From Atherix ibis (Eukaryota > Arthropoda > Insecta > Diptera > Athericidae): 64,000 nt of DNA. The notes beneath the pieces are model-generated. The model saw only the letters and a list, made by a program, of their open reading frames with translations. It was not told the DNA's origin and ran no database searches. Both the position numbers and the translations under genes were made by a program. Shown in pieces: positions 45,720 through 58,300 of this stretch. Location of the stretch: contig OY282609.1 of NCBI GenBank assembly GCA_958298945.1, positions 54,594,220 to 54,658,219 of the forward strand, read 5' to 3'. Position 1 is the stretch's first letter; every line of letters starts with the position of its first letter.

Positions 45720-47155
45720 ACAAGGTCACAAATTTTCCAGAGTAAAATGAAATTTATAATTTTCATATGATTTGCGATGTTGAAAATAATTTTTACAAAT
45801 TTTCATTTGATGGAGAAAAGTACGAACAAATTCTAATCAACAACAAAAAAACCCTCTAAAATGAGAGACTTGAAATTTTTATTTTTAAAAAAAATATTTA
45901 AGAATAAATTTCTGAGAGAAATGATTTAGTTTAAAATCTTTTAGGAATTTTGAAAAATATTAATTTCAGATCAATTGATTTAGTTTTGTTGGTCTAATGC
46001 TTTTAGGAATTTTCTTTCAGGCATTTGCGAGGTCATAAACTTCGCGGAGTAACAGAAATTTATAATTTTCGTATGCTTTGCGATTTTGAATTAATTTTTA
46101 CAAATTTTCATTTGATGGAAAAAAATACGAAAAAATTGTAATTAAAAAAAAAACCCTCTAAAACAAGAGACTTGAAATTTTTATTTTTCAAAAAAATATT
46201 TAAGAGTAAATTTCTGAGAGAAATAATTTAGTTTAAAATGGTTTAGGAATTTTGAAAAATATTAATTTCAGATCAATTGATTAAGTTTTGTTGGTCTAAT
46301 GCTTTTAGGAATTTGCAAGGTCACAAATTTTCCAGAGTGAAATGAAATTTATAATTTTCATACGCTTTGCGATTTTGAATTAATTAGGAAAATTTTCATT
46401 TGATGGGTAAAAATACGAATAATTTTGATAGAAAAAAACCCTCTAAAATAAAAGAAAAATATTAAAAAAAAAATTTCTTACAGAAAAAGGTATTTTTAAA
46501 ATCTTAATTTCAGATCAATTGATTTTCTTTTGTTGGTTTAATGCTTTTAGAAACTTGCAAAGTCACACATTTTCCAGAGTAAAATGAAATTTATAATTTT
46601 CATATGATTTGCGATGTTGAATTAATTTTTACAAATTTTCATTTGATGGAGAAAAGTACGAAAAAATTCTTATTAACAAAAAAACCCTCTAAAATAAGAG
46701 TTTTGATTTTAAAAAAAAAAAATATTTAAGAAAAAATTCCTGACAGAAATGATTTAGTTGAGAATCTTTTAGGAATTTTGAAAATCTTAATTTCAGATCA
46801 ATTGATTTTCTTTTGTTGGTTTAATGCTTTTAGGAACTTCCAAAGTCACAAATTTTCCAGAGTAAAATGAAATTTATAATTTTCGTATGCTTTGCGATTT
46901 TGAATTAATTAAGAAAATTTTCATTTGATGGATAAAAATACGAAAAAAATTCTAATGAACAAAAAAAACCCTCTAAAATAACAGACTTGAAATTTTTATT
47001 TAAAAAAAAAAAATATTTGAAAAAACAATTTCTGACAGAAATGATTTAGTTTTTTTTTTAAATTGCAAAAAATTACGTAAAAGGTATTTTGAAAATCTTG
47101 AATTCAGATCAATTGATTTACTTTTGTTGGTCTAATGCTTTTAGGAATTTTCTAA
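45720..47155 (+). repeat. Satellite-like tandem array, five units
   Basis: Five head-to-tail units starting near 45721, 46029, 46316, 46557 and 46841, each about 240-310 bp. Each contains AAGGTCACAAATTTTCCAGA, then AATGAAATTTATAATTTTC, CATTTGATGGA, CCCTCTAAAAT, and GATCAATTGATTT with TTGTTGGTCTAATGCTTTTA. Unit 2 is the most divergent at its start. Identity is high by eye. AT-rich, no coding sense. Confidence 0.93.
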
Positions 47156-50100
47156 AAAAAAAAATCTAATGAAGATGAGGATAATTTCATTAGAAATTGG
47201 GAAAAGTGAATAAGTCAAAGTATTAAGTTAAGACATTGCAAAGTATCGGCTTCTATCAAAATTAATTTGACTAAACAAAAAATTACAAATTACACTCATC
47301 AAAAAAAAAAATGCAATCCTAACCAAAAAAGATGGTATTTTTTTTGGATTTTTAAAACTCTTTAAGTGACAGGATTCGTAATCTTGTTTTACTAACATTA
47401 TAAGTTGGTCATGAAACCATAGCTCAAGTCTACGAAGAGAATTGCTGACTAAAATGTATTTCTTGCCTTGTTTATTACCTGCTGGACAAATCATATTTAA
47501 GTGGTCAAAATAAGTACCATACTCGATAAACAAAAGGTAAATCCTTTAGCAGAAGACGCACACTTTTCATGTCACGAAAGAAGAAATCTTTAAGCGTAGA
47601 CCACCAGACATAATTCTTTCTTGTTTAGCTCCTTTTCAAAAGTTCTTTTCATGGATTTTCTATTTTATGTCACTAGACATATTATTCTTTCAAACTTTTA
47701 TTCCATTCTTCTTCATATACAACATATAAAATAGACTTAGTCGACAGTAGAGGTTAAAAAAAATATATTTCTTATGAAAATCCTTTCCAAAACCAAAAAT
47801 AATATTAGCTTTATTTCTTAATTTATTATTTGGTTTCTTGAACTTCTCTATTTTATTGCAAAAAAAAGTTAATACGCACTGCAAAATGAACTGGAAAAAC
47901 GTAAAAGTGTTTGGTCAAGGACGAAATTATTTCATTTTTTCTGTGCACACACTTTTTTTTATACAGTTTTTTTTTGGTAAATAAAACTCCTCTTTCATCG
48001 CCCCCACCCTTTACCCTTCCTATTTTTAATAGATAAAATAAATTTTGATAAAAATATTTCAATTTCTGAAAATTAGTAAAAATTTATTAGTGCCTACCAA
48101 TATGCAACGTCAAATGCTATTAGACCAATCCTTTTCGTTGTATTGCCCAAAATAACAAATTTTTATTAATTTTTTTTTTTATAGAAAAAGGCAATTTTTA
48201 ATACCCTTTATTTATTCTTATAAATTATTATATTTTCACAAAAATAATTTTTAAAGATTATTTTTCTGCAACAAATAAAAAAAAATAAAGAATAATTTTT
48301 TTTCTTCAAAAACCACTTTTTAGTATTAAAAAAAAAAAAAGTTAAATATTTAATTTTTTTTTCAATTTGCCTTATATTATTTTACCAACAATAATTTTTA
48401 CAAGTTGCAAATTATCCTTAAAAAATACTTTGGTCGTCATAATTTTCAACAATCAAAAATGAAGTCTTCTTTCTTCGTTTACATACCTGAAAAGATAAGA
48501 TATTAAAATAACAAAAATTAGTTTATTTTACGAAAACTTTTTATAAATATTTAAAGCTATAATTTAATATTAAAAAAAAAAAATAACACAGAAAAAAAAA
48601 TTTAAAAACTTAAATTTAAAGAAATCTTTTTAAACTTAAAAATTTTTTTAACAAAATCTTTAAAGACTTTTTTAACAATAAAAAATTATTCAAGAATCAA
48701 AAATTAATTTTATGGACGCGAACTCCACCACACACCCCACCCCCCCCCCCCTCTCCCTACAAAAACACATTTTTTTTGTAGCGAGAAGAAATTTATCCTA
48801 TTTCTTTTAAATAAAACATTTTTTGTTATAAATTTTTATTTGTTTCTTTTTTTGATTGAAAAAAAAAATATTTCGGAAAAATTATTTTAAAACTAATTTT
48901 AAAAATAAGAATATTTAAGAAAAACTTACTTCAGAAAAAAGTAGCTTTAAATGCGTTTCTCAAATTGGCGTTTACTATTTAAGAAAGTAATTCCAGATTG
49001 TGCTATAAAAAAACAGTGTCCAAAAAAATATATTTTGAAGGAAAATATTTAAAAAACTGACTATAGAAGGAAAAAGTTTTTCGAAAAAATATTTTAGAAA
49101 TAATCTAAAAAAGTTAATAAACACGAAAAACACAAAAAAAATCGAATGCCCAAAATTAAAAAGAAAAAATTTAAAAAAAAACCCCACAAAAAATGTGGTT
49201 TAAAGGTTATGTTGGAAAGTTTGAAAATTAAGTACTCCTCAGCTTAGGAGCAATGAAAAATATATAATATTATTATGTAGATTTTGGCTTATAAATATTA
49301 AAATTAAAATGATGAAAAGAGTAAATAGCCTAAAAGCATATAGCTTTAAGATAATTCGTTATAATTTTAAAATTAATTTATTTTTTTTTAATTGTAATGA
49401 AAACAAAATTTTGAAATATTTGAAAATATTTTTAATTATGTTTTGAAAACACTTTTAAAAAAAAAAAAAAAAAATAATAAATAAACAAAAATCCTTCCAT
49501 TTAGTTATTATTAGCTATTATATTATCTAAAATCTATTTACCTAAATAAGTACTGTTTGTTAAAACCCAAAATATCTTCAGGGGATCCACCATAACTTTA
49601 TTAAGGATGCTTTCCAAAGCTAGTCAGCACCAATAATAGAACCAACAACAGCACCACTTTAACATTACAACAAATTCATTTTGATGATGCCGCTGATGTT
49701 TATGATTAAACTTTTCCAACAATAATAATTCAATAAAATTCAAATTTTTCATAGTAAAATATTTTCAACTAATTTTTGATAATTTTCTTTGAAGATAATT
49801 TCTAGTAAATTTTAAATGGAAACTAAATTAAATTTTTTATATAACAAAACACGTTAAAAAAAAAAATTTTTAATTTAAAAAAATTTTTTTTCGCACAGGA
49901 TAATTTTTCGAATTTGTTCCATAAAACTGTTTATTAAATTACACTATTTTTTTCTTTTCGGTTTTTTTAAATATTTAAATTTCCACTTTTATTTTGCTGC
50001 TCTCACAAATTTCCATAAAATATATTTTTCTCAATTCGGTAAAATTATTTTTTTTATAATTCGGTTATTTTTGATTTTTTTTTTTGGTTTTACACATAAA

Positions 50101-50566
50101 AACTCCTTTATTTTTAAAACTATATTTTTTAAATGATTTTAAAACTATAATTTTTTTTTACTTAATATGACCACGACTTACAATATAACGAAATAATTTC
50201 TTTTCTCTTTTTGATCATAAACAAGTTTTTTGGCTAAACTTAAATGAGGTTTAAGCCTTATTTTTAGTAAATATTATTCATATGTTCAAATATTTTAAAT
50301 GCATTAAAGTGCATCAAATTTAATATAAAGGATCAGGACGATTTTATGCAATGCGTGCAAAATCACGTACGTGAAAGTCAGCGGTTCAACAGAAGCTGAT
50401 TGTACAGAAGCATTTTTCCCCCTTCTGGGCTTGAATGGGAAAATCTTTTCTTTTTAATTATAACTTTAAAAATTCAGATTAATTTCCAAAATTTTTAATT
50501 GTAATGACATGCGGATAATTTGTAATTTTAAATACTATTGTAGGTCTGTTCACAACAATACTATTA
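47156..50566. other. Very AT-rich non-coding stretch
   Basis: Long A and T runs and a C tract at about 48740-48751. On the minus strand at 48481-48497 there is a fused acceptor-donor (see regulatory entry). No frames with recognised similarity. Confidence 0.5.
48481..48500 (-). promoter_or_regulatory. Candidate recursive splice site
   Basis: Minus strand reads TTATCTTTTCAG directly followed by GTATGTAAAC: a 3' splice site joined to a 5' splice site with no exon between them. This is the form of ratcheting sites that fly genes use to remove very long introns in steps. It lies on the same strand as the CadN exon, 46 kb upstream of it. The pyrimidine tract is modest and chance occurrence is possible. 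Confidence 0.3.
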
Positions 50567-51491
50567 CGAGGTCTGTTCAAAAAGTATCGGGAATTTGAAA
50601 TTTCCGCGGGTTACGTATATTCGATTTTCGATTTTTTGTGGCGTCATGTTGGTACTCATATCTGTCACTTATGCCGACAATTTCGGCCATTTTGAATGAA
50701 TGTTCAGCTAATTTTTGACAGCTGCTTTGCTTGCACTTGTTTTGACTCGTCTTCGATTTTTCCCCATTCCAAAAAATGGATCAAAGAATCTGTATCAAAT
50801 TTTGTGTGAAAAACAAAATTAATTGCGTGGACGCATTTCGAATGTTGACTGTGGCATATGGTGAAGCTACCTTGAACCGAAGCAACGTTTATCGGTGGTA
50901 CAAAATGTTTTCAGAGGGCCGAGAAGATGTGAACGACGAAAAGCGTGCCGGATGCCTGAGCTCACAGTTTTCTTCGATTGCAGGGGCGTGGTGCATCATG
51001 AGTTCTTGCCACAGGGTAGAATGGTCAATAAGAAATATTACCTGCACGTTATGCGGAAGCAATCCGCCAGAAACACCCGGATTTGTGGAAGAACAAAAAT
51101 TGCCTTTTGCTCCATGATAACACCGTCATTGCTCCATGATAGCATCATTGCTTGTGCGCGAATTTTTGGCCAAAAACAACACACCAATAATGCCGCAGCC
51201 ACCGTTTTCTCCAGATCTGGCCACCTGTGAATTTTTCTTGTTCCCGAAACTGAAGAACCCCATGAACGGACGACGCTACGCTACGATTGAGTAGATAAAG
51301 AAGGCATCGAAGATGAAGGAGAAATGATTTTTTGAAGTGCTTCGAGGATTGGAAAAAACTTTGTCACAAGTGTATAATAACTGGGGGGGGGGGGCGGTGA
51401 TTACTTTGAAGGGGACAAAATAGATATTCATGAATAAATAAATAATTTTTGAAAAAACACAAAATTCGCGATATTTTTTTAACAGACCTCG
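50567..51491 (+). mobile_element. Mariner, TGDESWVYGYD family, internally deleted
   Basis: 925 bp, flanked by TA at 50565-50566 and 51492-51493. The left end reads CGAGGTCTGTTCAAAAAGTA and the right end is its inverse. It supplies the normal leader and start codon used to recognise the fold-back copy at 6940. Another partial end-like sequence (TAGGTCTGTTCAC) sits just outside at 50541. Confidence 0.93.
50776..51437 (+). pseudogene. Mariner transposase, internal deletion
   Basis: ATG 50776 opens MDQRICIKFCVKNKINCVDA, then YGEATLNRSNVYRWYKMFSE and GREDVNDEKRAG. Here about 350 bp are missing: the second helix-turn-helix and the first catalytic Asp. It resumes in another frame at LTVFFDCRGVVHHEFLPQGR. 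The second Asp is recognisable in a HDNT stretch; the third is Glu (SPDLATCEFFLF for the CDF motif). A G12 tract at 51383-51394 lies where related copies have codons before GDYFEG. Inactive. Confidence 0.9.
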
Positions 51492-51493
51492 TA

Positions 51494-53015
51494 TTTGTAA
51501 ATTGTGTAGAAATTTTGATTTTATCTACAAAATTTATTCATAAAAAAAGTCCTTGTTTTTAAATAAGAAAATAATAGTCATCTAATTTTTAGTTAAAATT
51601 ACAGAATATTTCTTCCTTTTTCTTATACACCAAATTTTATTGAAAACTTTCACTTTCTTTCTCACATTTCCATAAAGTTTAAATAAAAAAAAAGGATTGA
51701 AAATTTCAATAAAAAGTTATAATAAAAAGCAAGTAGAAATTTCCATTTTTCTCCATCCCCTAGAGATTCTTCTTAGCCCTTTCCCGGCCATTTAATGCCA
51801 ACATGACCACACACACACAGTTTCAATAATAATCAAGTTTTTTTATCGCATTGAAACGAACAACACATAACAGAAAAAGGGGCCATTTATGCATTTACAT
51901 TTCACCAATTGTAAGTGTTACTGACAATTCCAGCCTATCCTTTTTTACTTTTATGACTCCAAAATACACATCCCTTTATCCCTGGTACCACTTGTTAGAA
52001 AAAAGAAAAAAATACTCCTCTGAGCAATAGAAATCCGTCTCTACTTCAAATAGTTTAGTTTACTATTTTTATTTTCCTACTTTTATGATACAACATCAAG
52101 AAAATTTTATTTTTCCATCATTTTGAGCACCTGTGCTGTTGCTGCTCATTTTACGACTGAGAATTCATCAGTCAAGTGTGTGATAGTTTTTGTGGGTGGC
52201 ATTTAGTGTTTATGAGATCGGAAGTACTTTAGAATGGATGTATGCGTATGTGAGTATGTGAGGAGATTTCTCGGGTTGTGTGCATGTGATACTGATTATT
52301 ATTCACCAGTTGTGTGATGTATTGTATTTATGGAACAAAGATATTGTAGGCTTCATCCTTCCTTCTTGTCCTTATTTTTTTCCTCACGTCTCAATGGTAC
52401 TTATTGCCTGACGTACCGGAATAATGTTATACGAGGACTACGATATGTTAATGCTTAAATTCAAATCTAGAAGACACGAGAAATATTCTATATAGTCACT
52501 TATAAGGATAGAAAAAGTTTTAAGGAAAAAGTGCACCCAAACGAAGGGTAAATAATCAGTTTTTCAGTGTCTTTAATAGTAGAGAATTCTTCTACATTTC
52601 ATATTAAAGGTAAAGTCCTTTCAATCTTTCTCATTTTAACTTGTAATTGTATATTTTTTTTTTGGTTATTTTTGTCTTGGTTTTTATAGCATTTCGTTTT
52701 GCAAGTTTTATCTATATAATAAATGTTAGGTTAGGTTATACATATTTACTATTTGTTAATTTCCAATTTCATCCCTCCCCTTTGCATATGAAGAGATTAA
52801 CAGTAATGGATAGATTTTTTTCCAATCTTATTGTTTATTTGCACAAACAAACAAAAAAACAAAATTAAATAAAAATTGTGAAAACTGTAAAAAAAAAATG
52901 TGCACCTATTTTTAAAAGGCCAATTTGACCTTAGAAAAGCGTTTAGGCAAATTTGGGTAATCATTGACCGAACATTTAATATAATCATATTTCCAAAGAA
53001 AGAAAGAAAACGTTC
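51494..53015. other. Non-coding stretch
   Basis: AT-rich with GT-rich patches (52190-52330). No recognised gene or repeat. Confidence 0.5.
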
Positions 53016-53560
53016 ATGTACCATCAATATGGTTTTCATAGCAATAGATCCACTGGTGATATGATGGGATATCTAGCCGAAAAGTGGAACCACACTCTCC
53101 ATTTTTCTATGGAGATATTTCAAAGGCATTATTTGACAGAGTTTGGCGTCAGACTCTTTTGTCGAACATGCGTGCATATCGTATCGACGATTGCCTCCTC
53201 ATATGGATTGGAAGCTACCTTTCGAACTGTTCAGTGTAAATTGTTTTGGATGGCTACAAGTCTGCAGTCCACCAAATAAATGCGGATGTTCCTCAGTGTT
53301 CAGTTCTATCTGAATCCATTTTTCTAATTTTCATCTAATTCTAATTCAACCCAGATTTTTGCTAATGACAGTACTCTCAATTTTTCATACTGGTTTCCTG
53401 ATTCATGTCATTACCCTTCGAGCATGGAAATGGAACGACAGCGTATATTAAATTCATTAAATTCCGATATACAATAGACAGTACATTATTATGGGGCTCG
53501 AAAAACAGACTATAATTTAATACTTCCAAAACATAGATCACGAAATCTGCAGACATTACT
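53016..53560 (+). pseudogene. Non-LTR reverse transcriptase fragment
   Basis: Reads YHQYGFHSNRSTGDMMGYLA then EKWNHTLHF, a finger/palm start of a non-LTR reverse transcriptase. After frameshifts follow YRRLPPHMDW-like codons, then NADVPQCSVLSEFIF (family AGVPQGSVLSPTLF), then TQIFANDSTLNFSYWFPDSC, where the catalytic FADD box is FAND, and SSMEMERQRILNSLNSDIQ. The fragment ends near 53560. It is a different LINE lineage from the one at 4005-5125. Inactive. Confidence 0.85.
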
Positions 53561-53689
53561 TATATGTGTATAACCGATATCAAAACTATCCCTTCTAATA
53601 CTTTTCATACGCACGATGTACCATAACATTATAAGGATATTCATAATTCCAGGTGATTTACAAAAAGAAAAATGTAAAATTTAATAAAC

Positions 53690-54800
53690 ATTTATCGAAC
53701 ATGCAACCAAAATTAATCAAGTACTTTAAAAGTTCACAAAGTCATTTTCACAAAGTAGAACTTTTTTAATAAATTCCTAAAACCGGCAATGATTGGTTAA
53801 TAATCACCCTGTAGAATTTTGCTTGTCCAAAAACTATGAAATAGAAAAATTGCTTGTGAGAGACGAGTTTCTCTTTAAAATACAATATTTAACCACGCCC
53901 AAAATAGTAAAAATGACAAACCAACCTGATCTTGTCGCGTTTTGGAATGAATTTGCAGCTCAGCTAATGATTTAAATCAAGCTACAAAGAAAAATCTGCT
54001 TTCTACCGATTATGCGTACCTAGTAGGATGTACAAACATTGATTATATACGCGCAACAAATCGACATAAATTGGGTCAAGAGAGAAAGAGATCATGAGAT
54101 AAAGACACTGGGTAGAAAAACAATGGAAGAGTATTTTTTAACCAATAGGGCAGAAAACTGTCAAATGAACTTGAGAATTAATTGTGGCTTCAACTGCGCT
54201 AGCAACTAAACACGAGTTGGCGGTTTCTCTGAGAGAGAATCTCGACTAAATGCTTGTGAGTAAGGGAGTAAGAGTAATATTCTTACTTTTTTTGACTTTG
54301 GAATTGATTCTGAGAGTGATAAACGTCAAAAATTTGACAGAGGAGAGCGTGTGATTTTGTAGAAATAAAAATGATAGCAGCTGATATGAAAACGTGGAGG
54401 AGTTACGTAACATTTGTTACTAAAACTTATTGTTAGAGATGGTAAAAAGATCTATAGTAACTTTTGAGGATACAGAGATTCCCTGTATAAATTTTTTTAA
54501 TTATTTTACATTCACTTATTCCATTGATTGATCACAATCAAGAAAAAACAAATGTATTGAAATTAAGAAAATTCCATAAAATATTTAAAAAAATTCAAAT
54601 GGTTATATTGGCGTGTATTCCTATATATGGTACAATGTATATGTAATCATATTTTAAGTAAAGGGGGAAAACCTTAATGTAAAGTAAAATTGAATAATCA
54701 ATTATCGAACTTGGAGCAGAAATTAACATAAGGAAGGAATAAGGGCACTCTACAAGATCATAAAATCATTTCTCTATAGTAGAACTTTTTAAGTAAATTC
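53690..54800 (+). repeat. A-type repeat, copy 4
   Basis: Landmarks as at 30691: CTAAAACCGGCAATGATTGG (53780), GGTTAATAATCACCCTGTAG (53793), CTACCGATTATGCGTACCTA (54003), GAGAAAGAGATCATGAGATA, GGCGGTTTCTCTGAGAGAGA. It keeps the long tail with GATTGATCACAATCAAGAAA (54526) also seen in copy 2. Confidence 0.82.
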
Positions 54801-55330
54801 CTAAAATTCCTGATTGCTTAAAAACCACCCTGTAAAAATTTGTTGTAAAATCTACGAAATAGAAGCTTGTGGCTTTCTCTTATAAGAACTCTGAATTTTA
54901 GCAATGAAATAACCACGCCTAAAATGCCAATATCAAAATTTACAAACCAACCTGATCGTTTAATGTCTGATTTTTTATAAGGAAAAATCTGATTTCTACC
55001 GATTATGGGTACCTAGTAGGATGTACAAGCATTGATTATATACGCGCACAAGAAAACAAACAAATTGACATAAATTTAGTCAAGAGAAAAAGAGAGCATG
55101 AGAGAAAGACACTGAGCAGTGGGTAGAAAAACAGTTGCAACAGGTTAACTATTTTCTAATAACGGAAGAGTAATTTTTAGCCAGAAAACTGTCCAATGAA
55201 TTTACGCATCAGGTGGTGACTTTAAATGCGCTGTGAACACTGAGCGAGAAGCTCGACTAAATGCTTGCGAATAAGAGAGTAGAGATTCAGTGATTGTCAA
55301 AAGTAAAAAATTCCACGAGAGAGCACATGA
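54801..55330 (+). repeat. A-type repeat, copy 5
   Basis: Begins CCTGATTGCTTAAAAACCAC; core CTACCGATTATGGGTACCTA at 54996. Head to tail with copy 4. Confidence 0.82.
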
Positions 55331-57617
55331 CTAAGTATATACATTGTGCTCAGAGAAGGAATATCAAACGAGGCACTGCTATGGTTTTCGACAGATATCT
55401 AATTTGAAGAAGAGAGTGGCTATCTTCTTCGCAATTGGTGGATTATGATGTCATGTTTAGACTGAATATGCCGAGAACTTTTACATACTCGTATCTTTAC
55501 TCATGGTTAGCCTATTGAATTAACGATAGTAAAATTCAAAAAATTTTTAAGAGTAAAAAAATTGAGTTGAAAAGGACTCTGCATTTTGTCCTGCATCTTT
55601 TTAAATAATAACAATATCTACAACAGGATTGATTTTATTAAATTCATTAAAAAAAATTGTTTTTTTTAAATATATTTTAAGGCGGATTTGTTTGTTTTCT
55701 CTGTGCGTCACTTGGTGAATAGTTTTCGGTAGATCCTGGGATAATATTAACTAAAAAAATAGTTTCCAGAATAATAAATGTGATAAACTATTAGTTTTTT
55801 TCTTCTTCTACCGTTAAGGAAAATATCCTTTTTATTTTATCTACAGGTAAAAAGAACCTATTTAATTTACCTAAACTTATGCGGTGTTTGGTTAAAATTC
55901 CAAAATTTTATGAAGGATATTTAACAAAATAGATAAGAGATGGTTATTAACAGAAAATATTCTGAAAATGTCCTTTCAAAGAAATTTTCAAAATTTCATA
56001 TCGTTTCCTTTCTTTGAACGTACATTTTCCAAGAGAAAATATACACTTTTTTTAAACAAACAATTACCTTTGATAGAGGTAGAAAACTGTACAACTACTA
56101 GTGGGTTATAGTAGAGAAAATAAAAAAGAAAATGTTTTAAAAATACATTTATTAACAATACAAAAATTTTGTTAATAAATGGCAAAAGGATTCTAGATAA
56201 GAAAATATAAATTTCGAAAAATGGATAAACGTACGTATAATAAAACACTAAAAAATATCATCGGGCCCGAAGAATCCTTTTGATTAAAACTTCAGAGATT
56301 TAATAGAATTAAAAGCGAATCCACTCTGAAAAATTCCAAGTTTTCTCTCTGAAAGAATGAAAGGAATCAGAAAAAAAAATAATTTCATAAAACTACTTGG
56401 AAAAAAAATTTTACCCTAATATTTTTGCATGTATGTGTATAACCAGATACTTTGTTAAATGAAAAAAAAAATACCCTAAAAAAAAAACAAAGAAAAAGGA
56501 AGTATCAAAATAATGAAAAGTGAAAATCACTTAAATTGATGAAAATAAAATATCCAAAAAAGGACCTTAATCCCAATTTGTAAACTTTGATTTTTACCAT
56601 AATTCACATCATTTAATTTGTTTTTATTTTTGAAATATTTTTTTGCTACTTTTCCTATCATTTCCCATGACGAAGCAAGTATGAGTGGTTCATTGGTCAA
56701 TTTGCTATTGAAAAGATTTACCATATATCCCACCCCTCTTCATGGATTTAATATTATGGAACGAAATTTTCATACAATTTCCAACTGAAAATAGTGAGTA
56801 TTTATTTTTTTGTTTTGTTTTTTTTTAGCATAAATACTAAACTTGAGTTGTTTTGATGCGCAATGATTTTTGCTAATCATTTAATTTTTCCTTATTTTTT
56901 GTGTTTCCTAGGAAATTTTAATTTATTTTTCTTTTTTATAAAAGAAAATGGAACTCAGCCCCAATAGCTTACGGAAGGATTTATATTATATTTTTTCTAA
57001 TTGTATTTGTATATGAAAAGTTTATCTCTAAAATTCCAAGGACTTCTCTCTTTAGAATATAAATAAAAGAGGAATAAACTTTTTTGAATGATAAAAAAAA
57101 GATCCCAAATATTCTGTAGAATGAACGGATGATAATTTCTATTCAAAAGGATTGCTCAACTAGATTCAAATTTGATTTTTGGTTTATTTAATAAAATGGT
57201 CAGGTCATATAATTATTCTTAAAACTTATCTATTGCCGCCGATGGATTATTATTTCTAGAAATTTTCTTTTGGAAAAACTTCTAAAAATTTCATAAAACT
57301 TCTAAAAATTTCAAGAATACAAATTATGCGTTCATCTGCTGTTTCTTATCATCATCCCCTTTTTCCACACGAATAAACGTCATTTACTTTGTAAACTTTT
57401 GTAAATTCAAAGGAAAAAAAATATTTATGTGCCGAAAGTTTGGCGTATTTGGAATTGATTATTTTCCTATGATTTTCAAAACAGCGTGCCTCTTCTCTTA
57501 AAGATAACTTAAAATTTGTTCAACTTCAACTTTACTAAAGATAACTTAAAATTTGTTCAACTTCAACTTTTCTCTCAGAACACCCCCCAAAAAACGAGTA
57601 TATTTATTTTTATATAC
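55331..57617. other. AT-rich non-coding stretch with a 37-bp tandem pair
   Basis: 55340-55450 weakly repeats 33110-33240. A tandem doublet of TAAAGATAACTTAAAATTTG and TTCAACTTCAACTTT lies at about 57497-57568. No gene recognised. Confidence 0.55.
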
Positions 57618-58300
57618 AGGGTTTTTCAAATTAAACAAAAAAAAAACCACTTATAACAGAGACAAATTTATTATTTTATTTTGAAGGATAATCGATGATG
57701 CAATTATGTTCTAAAAATAACATCATCAAAATGGCGGCCGCCTCTGCTCTATTTGCAGAACAGAATTTTAATGCATCAATAATTGATGGTTTCTTGAAAT
57801 TATCGACTCTCTAAATTTTTCACGTAATAAATCGATTGTGGACTGGGCTGTGGGGCACGGTGCGCTATGTTGTTGACTCCCACATTTTGAAAAATGTCAC
57901 CTTATCAAACGGGATGCTTCCTCGTGAATAATTTGTGCATTTTTTTCAACCCGGGTGACGATAATTTTCTTGGAAAAACCAGCTTTATTTTCGAGTTGTT
58001 CCAGAGCAAAATTTCACGGCATTTTTGATGGTCCCACGGCTTTAATTCTAGTGTGATAAGAATAATGTTAGAATGTTATACCAATTCAACCGTAACATAC
58101 TCCATATTGTTGCGACAGATTGTCATAAATATTGAGAACGCCTTGAAATCGATAAATTTGGGTCTTTATCATAGGACTTCGACCGGATCTCTATCTTACA
58201 GACACCCGAACATTGGGTAAAGAAAGATTGTGTTCGAAACTTTCCATAGTTCGACGCATAGAGAGCCGACCATAAATTAGAAGAAACTTATCGATTTTGT
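57618..58300 (-). pseudogene. DDE transposon and transposase relic (MNDVIF-type)
   Basis: Terminus ACAGGGTTTTTCAAATTAAA near 57618. On the minus strand from about 58290: RRTMESFEHNLSLPNVRVSV (N-terminal helix-turn-helix part), ALEQLENKAGFSKKIIVT, NAQIIHEEA, then HSAPCPTAQSTIDLLREKFR (where HTAR..IDLLREKF is expected, second Asp lost) and the end of the element. Much of the centre, including the GGIIGP segment, is deleted. It provides the uninterrupted sequence that shows where the mariner at 21805 inserted. Confidence 0.78.

Noticed and set aside
45720..47155. Regularly spaced repeats that could suggest a CRISPR array.
   Set aside because: Units are 240-310 bp and contiguous, without unique spacers, in an animal genome.
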